This document shows, in pieces, positions 22,751 to 34,400 of a DNA stretch of 64,000 nucleotides. Source of the stretch: Salminus brasiliensis (taxonomy: Eukaryota > Chordata > Actinopteri > Characiformes > Bryconidae). Numbering within the stretch: position 1 is the stretch's first letter; each line of letters starts with the position of its first letter. The stretch covers positions 94,185,339 through 94,249,338 of the forward strand of contig NC_132878.1 of assembly GCF_030463535.1 (NCBI RefSeq), given 5' to 3'. The position numbers and the translations under genes are program-made. The notes beneath the pieces were generated by a model. The model made no database searches. It was given only the letters and a program-made list of their open reading frames with translations, and was not told where the DNA came from.

Positions 22751-23284
22751 ATTACTGTATTCAGCAAGAGCTGAAGTAGAATCCTGAGAATGCAGCACTG
22801 ATGAAGAATCAACCCCTTCACAGCCTCATTGAATTAAAGAAAACCACTCTCACAACAGACTGATGCAGACACTGTTCCGCCAAATGAAGCTAATCTGATG
22901 TAAATGATGGTGACAACATCCAGTAACTCGGTTTGATTGAGGACATAGGCAAAAGCAATGACACATACTGGCATCAGAGGCTAACATATTAGTTCAGCCA
23001 AATGACTTACAAAGAAGCCGTGTTAATATGGAGTAAACAGTCCTCTCCCAGGAGGATCACAGCTACAAGGGACTGGGCAGAAACTAACATGGGATAAAAT
23101 GTAACAGAATTTTTGGAACATGCTTTTGGTCATCTTCTCGGGTTCAGACGGATATTTCTCCACATTTGACCTGAAGTCTTTTGTACAAATACACTTGAAT
23201 TTACTTCTTGGTGGCTGTAATAGAGCACTGTTTTGAAGCAGATCAGAAATGAATACTAAAAGCTAGCCAGAATAAAGCACAGCC
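22751..23284. other. Intergenic, no gene seen
   Basis: Unique sequence. No supported exon. Confidence 0.5.
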
Positions 23285-24150
23285 TCCAAACATGGTGGAG
23301 GTAGTTTCACACACTGCTACAACTAAGCCTCCTCAAATTATCGATGAGAAAACTTTAAATATCCCTCATTTAACTTTAAAACAGTTGTTTAACTGAGGAA
23401 CTAGGCTGAAGTGCAGCTTCCAAACATGGTGGAGGTAGTTTCACACATTGTCACAACTACGTCTCCTTGAATAATCAATGAGTGAACTCCGAATCTTTCC
23501 CAATTACCTTCAAAACAGTTCTTTAACTGAGGAACCAGGCTGAAATAAAGCTTCCAAACATGGTGGAGGTAGTTTCACACACTGCTACAACTAAGCCTCC
23601 TCAGAATAATCAATGAGAAAACTTTAAATATCCCTCATTTAACTTTAAAACAGTTGTTTAACTGAGGAACTAGGCTGAAGTGCAGCTTCCAAACATGGTG
23701 GAGATAGTTTCACACATCGTCACAACTAAGTCTCCTTGAATAATCAATAAGTGAACTCCAAATTTTCCCCAATTACCTTCAAAACAGTTCTTTAACTGAG
23801 GAACCAGGCTGAAGTGCAGCTTCCAAACATGGTGGAGGTAGTTTCACACACTGCTACAACTAAGCCTCCTCAAATAATCATTGAGGAAACTCCAAATTCT
23901 GCCCATTTACCTTCAATACAGGCCTTTAACTGAGAAACCAGGCTGAAGTGCAGCTTCCAAACATGGTGGAGGTAGTTTCACACAGTGCTACAACTAAGCT
24001 TCTCCAAATAAACAATGCTAGAAGTTAATCTCCCCCTCATTTACCACCACAAGAGCTGTTTAACTGTGGAACCAGGCTGAAGTACAGCTTCCAAACATGG
24101 TGGAGGTTGTTTCACACATTGTTTCAACTAAGACCACAAAAATACACAGT
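23285..24150. repeat. ~135-bp tandem repeat, about 7 units
   Basis: The block CCAAACATGGTGGAGGTAG recurs at roughly 133-137 bp spacing (near 23286, 23419, 23551, 23689, 23820, 23957, 24093). Alternate units resemble each other more than neighbours, which suggests duplication of a dimer. Confidence 0.9.
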
Positions 24151-24257
24151 GACTCCATATTCCACCTTATACATTCAGAAAAGCTCATTCTGGAATTTTC
24201 TTATGTACAGATCCATCAGAAACGTACAGTAGATGTTATGTAAAGTAATTGATGCTG

Positions 24258-24400
24258 TCAGAACAAAACCTTGTATGTGGATAGATGTACTTTTACATAT
24301 TCTCACATAATTAAAAATGCACTAGCAGTCCTGAGTGTGTGACAAACAGAAATGCTCTGAAATGAAAAATCTTGCCATTCTGGAGATTTGAGATTTTGTT
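24258..24400 (-). mobile_element. MITE family B fragment
   Basis: It starts AAAACCTTGTATGTGGA and contains the 'ACAGAAATGCTC' interior. It ends TTCTGGAGATTTGAGATTTT, a decayed inverted terminus. Confidence 0.5.
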
Positions 24401-25002
24401 TAGAAATGCATTTCAGGTAATGATATAATTCTTATTTCAGCTCTTTTATGTCTGACACAGCAACCTTGCTTCACTAATGGTATTCTGGCGTGCAGTCTCA
24501 CACCAACAAATTAAAGTGAAAGGATCGTTTCCATGGATCGGCCTAATTACCCGATACCCAAGCCAGGTAATTTTGTTAATATACCCGATAACCAAGCCTA
24601 ATATCGGATCGGTGTATCCCTAATAATAACGTCCAATAGGTCATTCCAAAATCTTCTTTAATGAGCTCCTATATAAAAGGCTGACTGGACCAATAGACAT
24701 TCTTCAAAATTACTTGACTTCCATTGAAATTATGAAAGTTTTAGAAGTTCGACTTCTATAAAGTTGCCAATTTGGAGATACAAGGTTTCTGCGGGTCAGC
24801 GACGATAGGAGGTACCGACCCACACACATGCCACTAATATTTTTCTGGCGTGGATATTTCTTCCAGTGTGTTAAAATAAGCATATTGACATAATACAGAA
24901 TTCTGCAGTGTGTAATAAATATTGAGTCCAGTGAGGTAGTAAGGTTATTAGTGCAAATGCTTGTGCAAAAAATGCTTCCCATTTTATCTGGGGTAAATGG
25001 TT

Positions 25003-25007
<5 letters not shown>

Positions 25008-25037
<30 letters not shown>
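25008..25037. repeat. (GA)n microsatellite
   Basis: Fifteen perfect GA dinucleotides. Confidence 0.95.
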
Positions 25038-25040
<3 letters not shown>

Positions 25041-25044
25041 TGCA

Positions 25045-25892
25045 TGTAACAGAAAAGACATCAGTTCAGAAGTTGAGTTGAGTTGAGAAGTCTGATGGCT
25101 TGGGGGAAGACGCTATTGCAGAGTCTGGTTCAAATTAGATATCCTACATTACTACTGTTACATATGTCAACTACCACAAACTGGACAGTTATACTGGGTC
25201 ACCTGAAAGTTGCTCACTGATACTAGCAACATGACCTGTGATTTAGACCTCCAGGTTTGATGGTAGATAGTCATTTACATTAAATACCACCTACAGTTAT
25301 AGTACAAGTGACATCCTCTACAGGGACACACTTCTGCACACTTCAGCACAAGATATATAGTTATTTATTTATTTCCAAAGTAGGGGTGAGCCATTTGACA
25401 TTATATATTTAATATATGATAAATATATATGATACACTATATGCTTTTCTTAGCATATCATGGGTATCGTCAGTGCTTAATTCCATAATGCAGAAAGGCT
25501 TATTACACTAAGTTGTATTACTCAGTAACTACAGGGACTTCTGTACAAACTGGCGGGGCTTTTATCTGGGAACAGAAGTATGTAATGACACTTTCGGCCC
25601 ACCAGCAGGTCATAGGGGTTTTTTAAGGGGTTAAAAACACTGATCAGCTTCGCACGTTTCATTACAAACTGTGTAATTAGTCGAGTTAACTGAATAAAAT
25701 GCAGCATGTTTTGAATAGAAATCACTGTATTCAGCTTTTAAGGATCTGTCGCAACTGAAGCATTTTGTCGGTGTATCCTGAAAATATCTGTAAATACAAT
25801 ATTTTGAGTTAAATTAAGCATTTCTTCATCGTCACAAGGAAAAAAAATTGTATTTCCATAACATCCTTTAAATTTGTAATGGAAATTTGAAT
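25045..25892. other. No gene seen
   Basis: AT-rich unique sequence between the first and second composite repeat units. No supported exon. Confidence 0.5.
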
Positions 25893-27078
25893 GGACCAAT
25901 ATATATTATTCAAAATGACTTGACTTCCATTGAAATTATGAAAGTTTTAGAAGTTCGACTTCTATAAAGTTGCCAATTTGGAGATACAAGGTTTCAGAAG
26001 GTTTCTGTGGGTCAGCGACGATATTTTAAAGATGTAATAGGAGGTACCGACCCTTACACATGCCAGGAAATCTGCTGGAATACTACACACATATAAATGT
26101 ACTAAATTTCCATTTGTCATTTATTTATTTGCACATTTAATAAATAAAATGAAAAGATCAGTTCCATGGATCGGCCTAATCATCCGATACCCGATCCAGG
26201 TAACTTTGTTAATATTGGGACCAATACCCGATCCTAATATCGGATCGGTGCATCCCTAATAATAACGTCCAATGGGTCATTCCAAAATCTTCTTCTATGA
26301 GCTCCCATATAAAAGGCTGACTGCTGAAGTTTTAGAAGTTCGACTTCTACAAAGTTGCCAATTTGGAGATACAAAGTTTCTGTGGGTCAGCGACGATATT
26401 TTAAAGATTTAATAGGAGGTACCGACCCGCATACATGCCAGGAAAACTGCTGAAATACTACACACAGATATAAATGTACTAAATTTCCATTTGTCATTTA
26501 TTTATTTGCACATTTAGTTCAGTCTCACACCAGCAAATTAAAGTGAAAGGATCGTTTCCATGGGTCCGATACCCGATCCAGCTAATTTTGCTAATATCGG
26601 GACCGATACCCAAGCCTAATATTGGATCGGTGCATCCCTAATAATAACGTCCAATGGGTCATTCCAAAATCTTCTTCTATGAACTCCCATATAAAAGGCT
26701 GACTGGACCAATAGACATTCTCCAAAATGACTTAACTTCCACTGAAGTTATGAACGTTTTAGAAGTTCGGCTTCTATAAGCTGCCAATTTGGAGATACAA
26801 GGTTTCTGCGGGTCAGCGACGATATCTTAAAGATGTAATAAGAGGTAACGACCCGCACACATGCCAGGAAATCTGCTGAAATACTACTGCAAATCGCCAA
26901 TTTGGAGAGTTCGGAGGTGTTAGCATCACATCAACGACACAAGCAGAACGTAGGGGGTGCCCAAACTATTGCACACAATAAGGTCGCTTAAGCTCCATCC
27001 GTCATCCTTCCCAACCTCTCTGCATCCAGCCCAATCCCAAATACCCCCAAAAAGCAGGTGAGGCCGGCGCCTCCTTAC

Positions 27079-27200
27079 CTGAGTTCTTCAGGATAAAGGA
27101 ACACTCTTAAGTGTGCACCTTTCCACAGGGAGAGAGAGAGAGAGAGCAAGACAGGAGAGTGGGGAGCCTGCAGTGAGCGTAACGTCAAAGAGGACCCCCT
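27079..27200 (-). other. lim2: Candidate noncoding first exon of lim2
   Basis: The - strand has a strong donor, AACTCAG|GTAAGG, with its exon edge at 27079. This lies in a short island of non-repetitive, GC-richer sequence in an otherwise repetitive 11-kb spacer. It is in the correct orientation to splice to the acceptor just before the lim2 start codon, 7.4 kb away. Mammalian LIM2 also has a noncoding exon 1. The upstream (right) limit is a guess, and no TATA box is visible. Confidence 0.35.
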
Positions 27201-27351
27201 AGGCCGAATTCCAAAAAGTTATCCCCCGAGCTTTTCTGTCGATGCTGGCAAAATCCTTTAAACGCACGCTTGTCCGCGCAGAACAAATGCACTTGGGGTC
27301 ATGGTATGGGGGGTATGGGGGGAGGAGAGTGGATGGGTAGGTGGGTGGCTC

Positions 27352-27353
<2 letters not shown>

Positions 27354-27404
<51 letters not shown>
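27354..27404. repeat. (GT)n microsatellite
   Basis: About 25 uninterrupted GT dinucleotides. Confidence 0.95.
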
Positions 27405-27408
<4 letters not shown>

Positions 27409-27595
27409 GCTTTTTTTGTTGTTGTATTGGGTGTTCTAGAACTGTGGATGTGCAGAGGCTTGCAGGAACAGTGCTGGGCAGTCAATGCAACATGCTGAAG
27501 CCCACACTTTCTTTCAAGCCACGGGCAGCTATGCTGTCGGGACCCAGTGAGCACACACGGGGGACGCGCTCGGAACAGACACATGACCAATCATT

Positions 27596-27651
27596 CACAC
27601 ACACACATACATACAAACACACACACACACACACACATATATATATTTATA
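27596..27651. repeat. (CA)n/(TA)n microsatellite
   Basis: Interrupted CA dinucleotides ending in a short TA run. Confidence 0.85.
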
Positions 27652-27894
27652 TGTAACTGGTTGTGGGAAAGCTCGTGTTTTAGGCCTTTCTGACTGACCT
27701 TAGAGTTTAACCTGAAGCTAAATGGTAACTACACTCTAAAAAGGGTTCTACTAGGGTTCTTTAGTAAAGGCCAGCGGTTCTGTGTAGAACTATCACAACT
27801 TAAACAACTATCTGAATGCTTGAATGGTTCTTTGTCTGCTAAAGGCCCTTCCTAGAAGTACCTAGAGGCCTTTGTGCTTCAAGTATGGCTCAGC

Positions 27895-28015
27895 TAGACC
27901 CACCATCCTTCAGCAGACATGGGGGACAAGCGTCTGGACTTGTCTCTGTCCTGGCAACAAGGTGGTGGAACGAACTCCCCATGAGTATCCGACCAGCAGA
28001 ACCACCTTCTAGCAT
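27895..28015 (-). mobile_element. Dispersed repeat family E fragment
   Basis: The reverse complement matches 29558-29650 and 43560-43650, including 'GTTCGTTCCACCAC' and 'CCAGACGCTTGTC'. Probably the 3' region of an unclassified retroelement. Confidence 0.5.
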
Positions 28016-28075
28016 CAGCTGAACTTCCGTTTCCTTCATAAGCACTTAATACAGCCCTCAAATTGCATCTACACA

Positions 28076-28627
28076 GCATGCCAAATGTTTGTGGACACCC
28101 CTTCGAATGAATGCATTCAGCTACTTCAAGTTGCATGCACCCATTGCTGACACAGATGTGCAAATGCACTCGCACACACACACACCTGGTCTAGTCTCTG
28201 TAGAGAAGTACTGCCATTAGAATAGGACAAACAAACATGACCCAAACAGGCACCATGCTGCCTAATGCCAAACGTGGGCTAGAGGGGTATACAGCCCCCC
28301 AGCATTGACTGAGCTGTGACGCAGTGGAGCTGTGTTCTCGGGGATGATGGATGGTGGGAGTTTTGGGTTGGATGAGTTGGAGAGTTGGGGATGATGAGGA
28401 GGGGTGGTGATCATCCAACACCCTGACCTCACTATTGCTCTTGTCGCAAAATGCAATCAAATCCTGACAGCAATATTCCTCCAAAATATAGTAGAAAACC
28501 TTCTTTTTCCCTGGACAGTAGAGACAGTTACTCCAACAAAAGCAGGATCAGCTCTTTTTAATACCCTTGGTTTCAGAAGAAGTGATGAATGAGCAGGTGT
28601 CCCAATACTTTTGTCTATATAGTGTAT
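28076..28627 (-). mobile_element. MITE family A, complete copy
   Basis: It runs from CCAAATGTTTGTGGACACCC to TGTCCCAATACTTTTGTC plus TATATAGTGTA, about 550 bp. One of the best copies for building a consensus. Confidence 0.85.
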
Positions 28628-28748
28628 CAGTAGTCTTTATTACATTTACTGCACTAACTGTATTGTTCTTCTTTACAGGTATTTGCATATATTCAGGTGT
28701 CTCCAATAGACATCTGAAATCAGCTCAATATCTACCAATCATAATAAC

Positions 28749-29114
28749 TAGGGATGCACCGATCTGGCATTTTCAGTTACGATACGATACATACACTTTG
28801 CATATCGGTTGATACCCGATACCAGTCCGATACGATTGCTGAATTAATAAACCATATACCTCACCATGTGGGAGAGACTTTATTTTATACATTACATTAC
28901 TTTATATAATATAACAAATGAACACACAGATATAAATGTACTAAACTGCCATTTGTTGTTTATTTATTTGCACATTTAGTTCAGTCTTACACCAACAAAT
29001 TAAAGTGAAAGGATCGTTTCCATGGGTCGGCCTAATTACCCGATACCCGAGGCAGGTAATTTTGCTAATATCGGGACCGATACCCGAGCCTGATATCGGA
29101 TCGGTGCATCCCTA
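28749..29114. mobile_element. 366-bp hAT-type element with 8-bp target duplication
   Basis: The termini are exact inverted repeats of TAGGGATGCACCGATC (16 bp). The same octamer, ATAATAAC, stands directly outside each end (28741-28748 and 29115-29122). An 8-bp duplication and ends of this form are diagnostic for hAT transposons. The interior has many GATACCCGA/TATCGG words and no transposase, so it is non-autonomous. Confidence 0.88.
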
Positions 29115-29317
29115 ATAATAACGTCCAATGGGTCATTCCAAAATCTTCTTCAATGAGCTCCCTGACTGTAGCATAAATAAACTGGAAATATGGACGTATC
29201 TGTTGGTCTGGCAGTCACTATAACCATGCTGCCCTGGAAAAAAACAAGAGGAAGAAAGTATGAAAAGTTTGAAAAGCATTGTTGACCCACAAAGTATTTG
29301 CCCCCCAGAAATACACG

Positions 29318-29365
29318 ACCAGCCATGACATTAGTAACACCTTCCTAATATTGAGTTGGTCCCTC
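29318..29365 (+). mobile_element. Tc1-like family F, terminal fragment
   Basis: 'CCAGCCATGACATTAGTAAC' plus 'CTAATATTGAGTTGGTCCC' is the end of the family whose larger relic is at 35411. Confidence 0.55.
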
Positions 29366-29399
29366 TTACATTTACATCTACACTGAAGGCCTTTAGCAG

Positions 29400-30065
29400 A
29401 CCCTCTTCTCCAGAGTGAGTTTGTATCAGCTAGAATCCCTCTAGGCTTAGATACTACTGAATACAGAGGTCAGCCTGGAGACACAATACTCTACACACTC
29501 TACACTCTGCACACTGAGTACTCTCAGAAGAGGAGGGTCATCAGTGAGCGTTGGACTTTGCTGTTCAGACACCCAGGGGAAGTTCGTTCCACCACTTCGG
29601 TGCAGGACAGTAAAAAGTCTGGACGCTCGTCTTCCGTAGATCTTAAAGGATGGCGGGTCGAGCCGAGCCGAGCCGTACTTGAAGCTGGAAGGGCTCTTGG
29701 TGTGGATCGGCTTTTGACCGTCGCCATCAAGTATGGAGGGGCTGGCTGGTCCCGTCCTGGCTTTGTAGACCAGAGTCAGGGGTTTGGATCTGATGACCTG
29801 GGCAGCAGCTACAGGAAGCCAGTGAAGAGAGAGAGTACGTAGCAGAGGGGGAGATAAACATGGTTGGACGTCTGACTATTCGAGCTGTGGCCTCCACAAG
29901 ACCTCTGAAGGTCTACGAAAGACAAGCATCCAGACCCTCCTCTTCCTAGAGTACTTAGTGTGCAGAGTGTAGAGTGTGTAGAGTACTGTAGGTCTCTATA
30001 CTGACTTCTGTATTTAGTCTTATCTAAGCTCAGAGGGGTCTTTCAGATCCTAGTCTATACAAACT
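29400..30065. mobile_element. Family E element flanked by ~130-bp inverted arms
   Basis: The left arm (about 29415-29540) contains 'CTCTACACACTCTACACTCT' and the right arm (about 29930-30065) contains its imperfect reverse complement. Between them is family E sequence ('GATCTTAAAGGATGGCGGGT', 'GATGACCTGGGCAGCAGC'). It is either a foldback-type element or two head-to-head copies. No intact gene. Confidence 0.6.
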
Positions 30066-30817
30066 AGCTAAGGGTATTTTCTGAGTGTACAGTGAAGCAC
30101 TTCTGTAAGACCTCAGAACTTACCTGCCTATCTCTGATCACTTCTGTTCAGCTCTATTTCCATCACAAGATCATCCTGGTTGTTCATCCTCCTCCTGTTA
30201 CATCAAACAGATATTGCATATAAACAAATGGGACCACACTTAACCTTCGAGGATCAATTTTCTGTCTGCCAACCCCTCCTTAGGTTCCATTCTTCTGGCA
30301 TGATAGTTAATGCCGACCTTTTCCCATACAGGAAAGTTCTGCTGATGCCTTTTATGAAACGTGTGCTATGCTATGACCTTAATTCCTCAGTGAAACCGTA
30401 TTATGTGTATTATTTGTCTTCTGATGGTTTCGCCGATAGCAGGTCACATTTTCATAATATTAATGTGACAGACTCTGTTTGCATGTTATGATAATTCATA
30501 GACGCAAAAGGTTCAGGTATCAGGTAGCAACAGGCATCAGTGTGATAAAGTGTGGGGTAATGCAAATGAAACAGAGGCTGATCAATACAATAAAGCAAAT
30601 GGGGTGGAGTTTACCTTTTTATTCACTGCTAACCAGGTAAATTGAAATTGTGGCTAAATAGTGTCATTTAAGATGTGTACTGATTGGCAGAAGTATATAT
30701 CATTTATCAAAATATACTATTATACATATGTATGAAAATGGGCTAAATATCAGCTAAATATATTTTAAAATACATGATAAGTTCTGTAAAAAAAGGTATA
30801 TATACAAAAATAGTATA
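30066..30817. other. No gene seen
   Basis: Unique sequence with a 103-codon + strand open frame at 30180-30491 that resembles no family known to me. No Siglec cytoplasmic exon was recognised here on the - strand. Confidence 0.45.
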
Positions 30818-30855
30818 TAAACAATAAAGATGCAGCTGGATCATTTGTTTTATAC

Positions 30856-30886
<31 letters not shown>

Positions 30887-30917
30887 ACAAATGATCCAGC
30901 TGCATCTTTAGTGTTTA
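30818..30917. repeat. Long perfect palindrome with AT loop
   Basis: Arms 30825-30852 and 30883-30910 are exact reverse complements (28 bp, containing GATGCAGCTGGATCATTTG). A mismatch-tolerant extension reaches about 35 bp. The loop is a 30-bp TA-rich run. Confidence 0.95.
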
Positions 30918-31045
30918 TCTCTACCTATAAAACATATTAAAAGTATTTTTGCTCATACTAAACTTTAAGATATGCTACATATCTGTGTTTGATATTTTAA
31001 TTACATTTTAAAATATGTGCATTTTAAATATATTTGGGTACATAG

Positions 31046-31049
<4 letters not shown>

Positions 31050-31107
<58 letters not shown>

Positions 31108-31125
31108 TGCCTATATATATATGTA
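31050..31125. repeat. (AT)n microsatellite
   Basis: About 25 AT dinucleotides followed by imperfect AT repeats. Confidence 0.95.
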
Positions 31126-31389
31126 TTGCATAAGCAATAAATTAAATAATGAAATTATTTATTTTTATGTTTAGACAGAAAAAAATACTTTTACATTAAT
31201 TTGTGAATAATATCATTGTTAACCAATTTAGAAATCAGTCCACTCTTGATAACTTTTTGTGAGGCTAAACAGTAATATTTAGATTTTCAGTTTGCTGACT
31301 GAACATGAGTGGGGACCAGTTAGCATTTTCTCGTGTATTCAGTCGTAGCAACATTAGCATTTCTGGTTTCCTTTCGTTTGTGTGTGTAC

Positions 31390-31483
31390 CTTCTCTGTAT
31401 CCAGTAGAAAGCCACAGCAGTCAAGATTGCTACAACTACAGCTCCACACACTACAGCTGCAGGGGAGGACACAGCGGAAGAGC
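31390..31483 (-). CDS. Siglec-like transmembrane exon
   Basis: Acceptor CTTGTTGCAG and donor GTACAC, 94 nt. It encodes GSSAVSSPAAVVCGAVVVAI and continues LTAVAFYWIQR, a single membrane span followed by basic residues. It ends in phase 2, so a following exon is required. One strong acceptor (TTTTTTTCCAG, near 29238) would add only AAWL and a stop. Confidence 0.7.
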
Positions 31484-34400
31484 CTGCAACAAGAATAAGA
31501 CGGATGCTATTCTACTAGCAGTGCTTCAATGTAGCGGAGCTTCTCCAGAGACAGGTGAGTATCTGAGAATGTAAACATTATAGAATGTGTAACACATCAC
31601 AGATTTCCTCAAAATCTGCATACCAGATAATATTCGGATGTCCGGACAAATCTGCATGTTCATTTCCAAGTATCTGAATATACCTTGTTTACACTTCCCT
31701 GCTTCCCGTTTCTGATGCTGGAGGTGGTTTAAAAGCTGGTGATCGAGCTGGTTGATCAACTCTTGACCAGCATAGTGGTCGACTAGCTTGGTGACACTGT
31801 TTTTTTTTTTCAGCAGGGTTGTCTGCTGTTGTATTAGATCCGATTTTACTTTCCCGTGTAAAAAAATACTCAGTCACATACTTAAGTAATTACAGATTAC
31901 TTCCAGCAAACAACAGTTTCCCCTCCACATTGCCCTGCTCCGGGAGACTGTGAACAGTTCTGCAGTGCTGTAAAACAATAGATGGGCCTCACGTTCCTGT
32001 AACGGCTCTATCAGGAAATGCATCTGACCGTTTAGACCACAAAGGAACAAACTCTGTAACACTGCCATCATTTATGGGTAAATAAGCAGAAGTATGAACA
32101 TGTCATTATTGCTCGTATTTACGAGCAAGATCCAAGATCCGTCACTGACCACTGACTGTTTCTCAATGTGGTTTAAGTCATTCAATCAGAATCTGATTAC
32201 AATGTGTCTTGGAGGGGGGCTAGCGTTTACATCTGGCGTTTTAAGTGGACAAGTGACATCTGACCATGATCCGATCCCCAAAAACACTGTTAATGCCAAA
32301 CATTAACATAGCTAATGTTAATGTAATTAAATCAAGGCATGGTGGCAAAATAGTCCCCACCAGAATGTCCTTATGCTCTCAGATTTGCCACTAATTTACC
32401 ACAATCAGCATTCCATATAAACCTCAGACTCGCCATGCAGCTTCACTGTTGGATTTGGGTAGGAAATGTCTTATAGTTTCTCTACCATCAGACATTGAAT
32501 GACTTTACCTCTGAATGTTTAAAATCTGCAGAAATTAACATTTTGCTGGGGCGGTTCTTTGGTGCGTCCGGTCTTTAGCACTATAATAGGTATAGAAAAG
32601 CAAACAGGCCTTTGAGCTCAAGCTGCAGAGAATTCCGTCCGTGCTCATTGGTGGCGTGGCAGGTGATCAGGCGAACTTGTCCGCTCATTAGGTGCCCAGT
32701 CAGAGTCGACCTCAGAGGCCCGTGGGGCTCGACGCTCACTGTCTGATTGGCTTCAACACTGGGGGCTGTCCAAGTCACGGTGGCCACTGGATAAGACTCG
32801 ACCACGCACTCGCACCAAACCGCCCCATTTTGCAGCGTGCAGGTGGAGTTTGGAGAAATGACCGGGGCAACTAGGAAAGGAGAAAAAGGACAATGCTGAA
32901 AGATGCCAACGGCACCTCTCTGGAGACTTGTCTGCACTCATCTATCTGCCATAACATTAAAACCACCTGCTTGTTTCCATTGTTTCATTGTCCAGTCGTA
33001 CCACCAGCACAACACACACTAACACACCACCACCACCATGTCAGTCAGTGTCACTGCAGTGCTGAGAATGACCCACCACCCAAATACTGCCTACCTGCTC
33101 AGTGGGGGTCAGTCTTGGCGGGTCCTGACCAATGAAGAACAAGGTGAAAGGAGGCTAACTAGCAAACTACACAGTGCTCCTATATGGGAAGTAAAGCTGA
33201 TAGAATGGGAAATGAAAGTACAACCAACTGGAGGTGGTTTTAATGTAGTGGCCGGTCGATATCTACTGCTCCCCAGACTTTAGCTGTAGGAAAGAGCCAT
33301 AAAAAGAAAGGCTTTTCTCAGTATTTGCAATACGACTACAAAGGAAGTGTCCAGCAGAAATAGCATCTGGTCACTTTCACAAAGCCAAGCTGTGTGTTTT
33401 GCCATACTGACCTGTATGTAAACATGCACGTCATTAAAGGGGCAGTTCACAGTGTGGTTAAAGCAGCATTATGTGAAAATCTGTATTTCTTACTCCTGAG
33501 CTCCCCCTACAGTCAGAAAGTGTAATTCAACACACTTTACACACGCCTTTCTGGACAAGCTGAGAGATACAGAACCGTCACTGAAGGTAAAAGCACGATG
33601 TGGACGGGGGCGTGTCCTTTACGGTGGCATTGACGTTAAGCAGAACATCCACTAGAGGGCATTTCAGAGTCAAAAGTTCTGACAACAACAACAACAATCA
33701 TGGTGACGGTGGTTGTGATGTTGTACTTTCTACAAAAAAAGGCGAAGGAGGCAGTGAGGTCCCTTCTTCGCCGTGTCCGTATGGCAGAGGTTGTGTTTTG
33801 CTTGAACTACTGTCTACACTGTCTCCACGATTTCCAGTGGTACTGCTCCGTTCCAGCCATAATTAATTGTCTAGGGGGAAATAAGGGAAGCTAAGGCCGG
33901 CCTGCGAACACTGTCCCTACATACAGCTCTGGAAAAAATTAAAAGACCACTTATTTTATTTTATTAAATTTGCATCTTAACGTCTATGGCAGTCGTTTTA
34001 TTTCAGACATTTCATCAAACAGAGCTGACAACAGCAATGTGAAAGACTAGTGAAGACCCTGCCAAGACATGAGAGCTGTGATTGGTCAGTCCAGGTTATT
34101 ATTTCACCATAGTGATTTCTGAATGCTCTCAAAGTTCAGATATTAGCACTGTGTTTAAATCTGAATAATAAATTATTTTATTATAATTATTATCATCATT
34201 TCTTTGCATTTTTTGAGCAGTTTCTGCTATTTCTGCAAATAAATAAATAAATGCTCCAAATAGTAAATATTTTTATTTGCAATTTAGTGGAAATGTTGGC
34301 CATGGTTTATGAAATACAGTGCAAATGTTAATTTCTCTAAACACACTGCTTATAAACAGTAAAACCAGAGAAACTGATCATGTAGGGTGGTCTCTTAATT

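Larger units (their letters stand above)
24500..26890. repeat. Three to four tandem copies of a composite hAT/MITE-B unit
   Basis: Units near 24500-24845, 25893-26325, 26326-26700 and 26705-26890 share the end of the hAT-like element (GATCGGTGCATCCCTA), then ATAATAACGTCCAATGGGTC, then 'GAAGTTCGACTTCTA' and 'CCAATTTGGAGATACAAGG'. The last three are spaced 390 and 423 bp apart. A fifth, more complete hAT part sits at 28749. Confidence 0.8.

Noticed and set aside
28191-28484. 95-97-codon - strand open frames near 28.2 kb, and similar ones at 51.7 and 58.3 kb
   Set aside because: They recur in every MITE family A copy with frameshifts. No conserved protein, so they reflect the shared repeat sequence.
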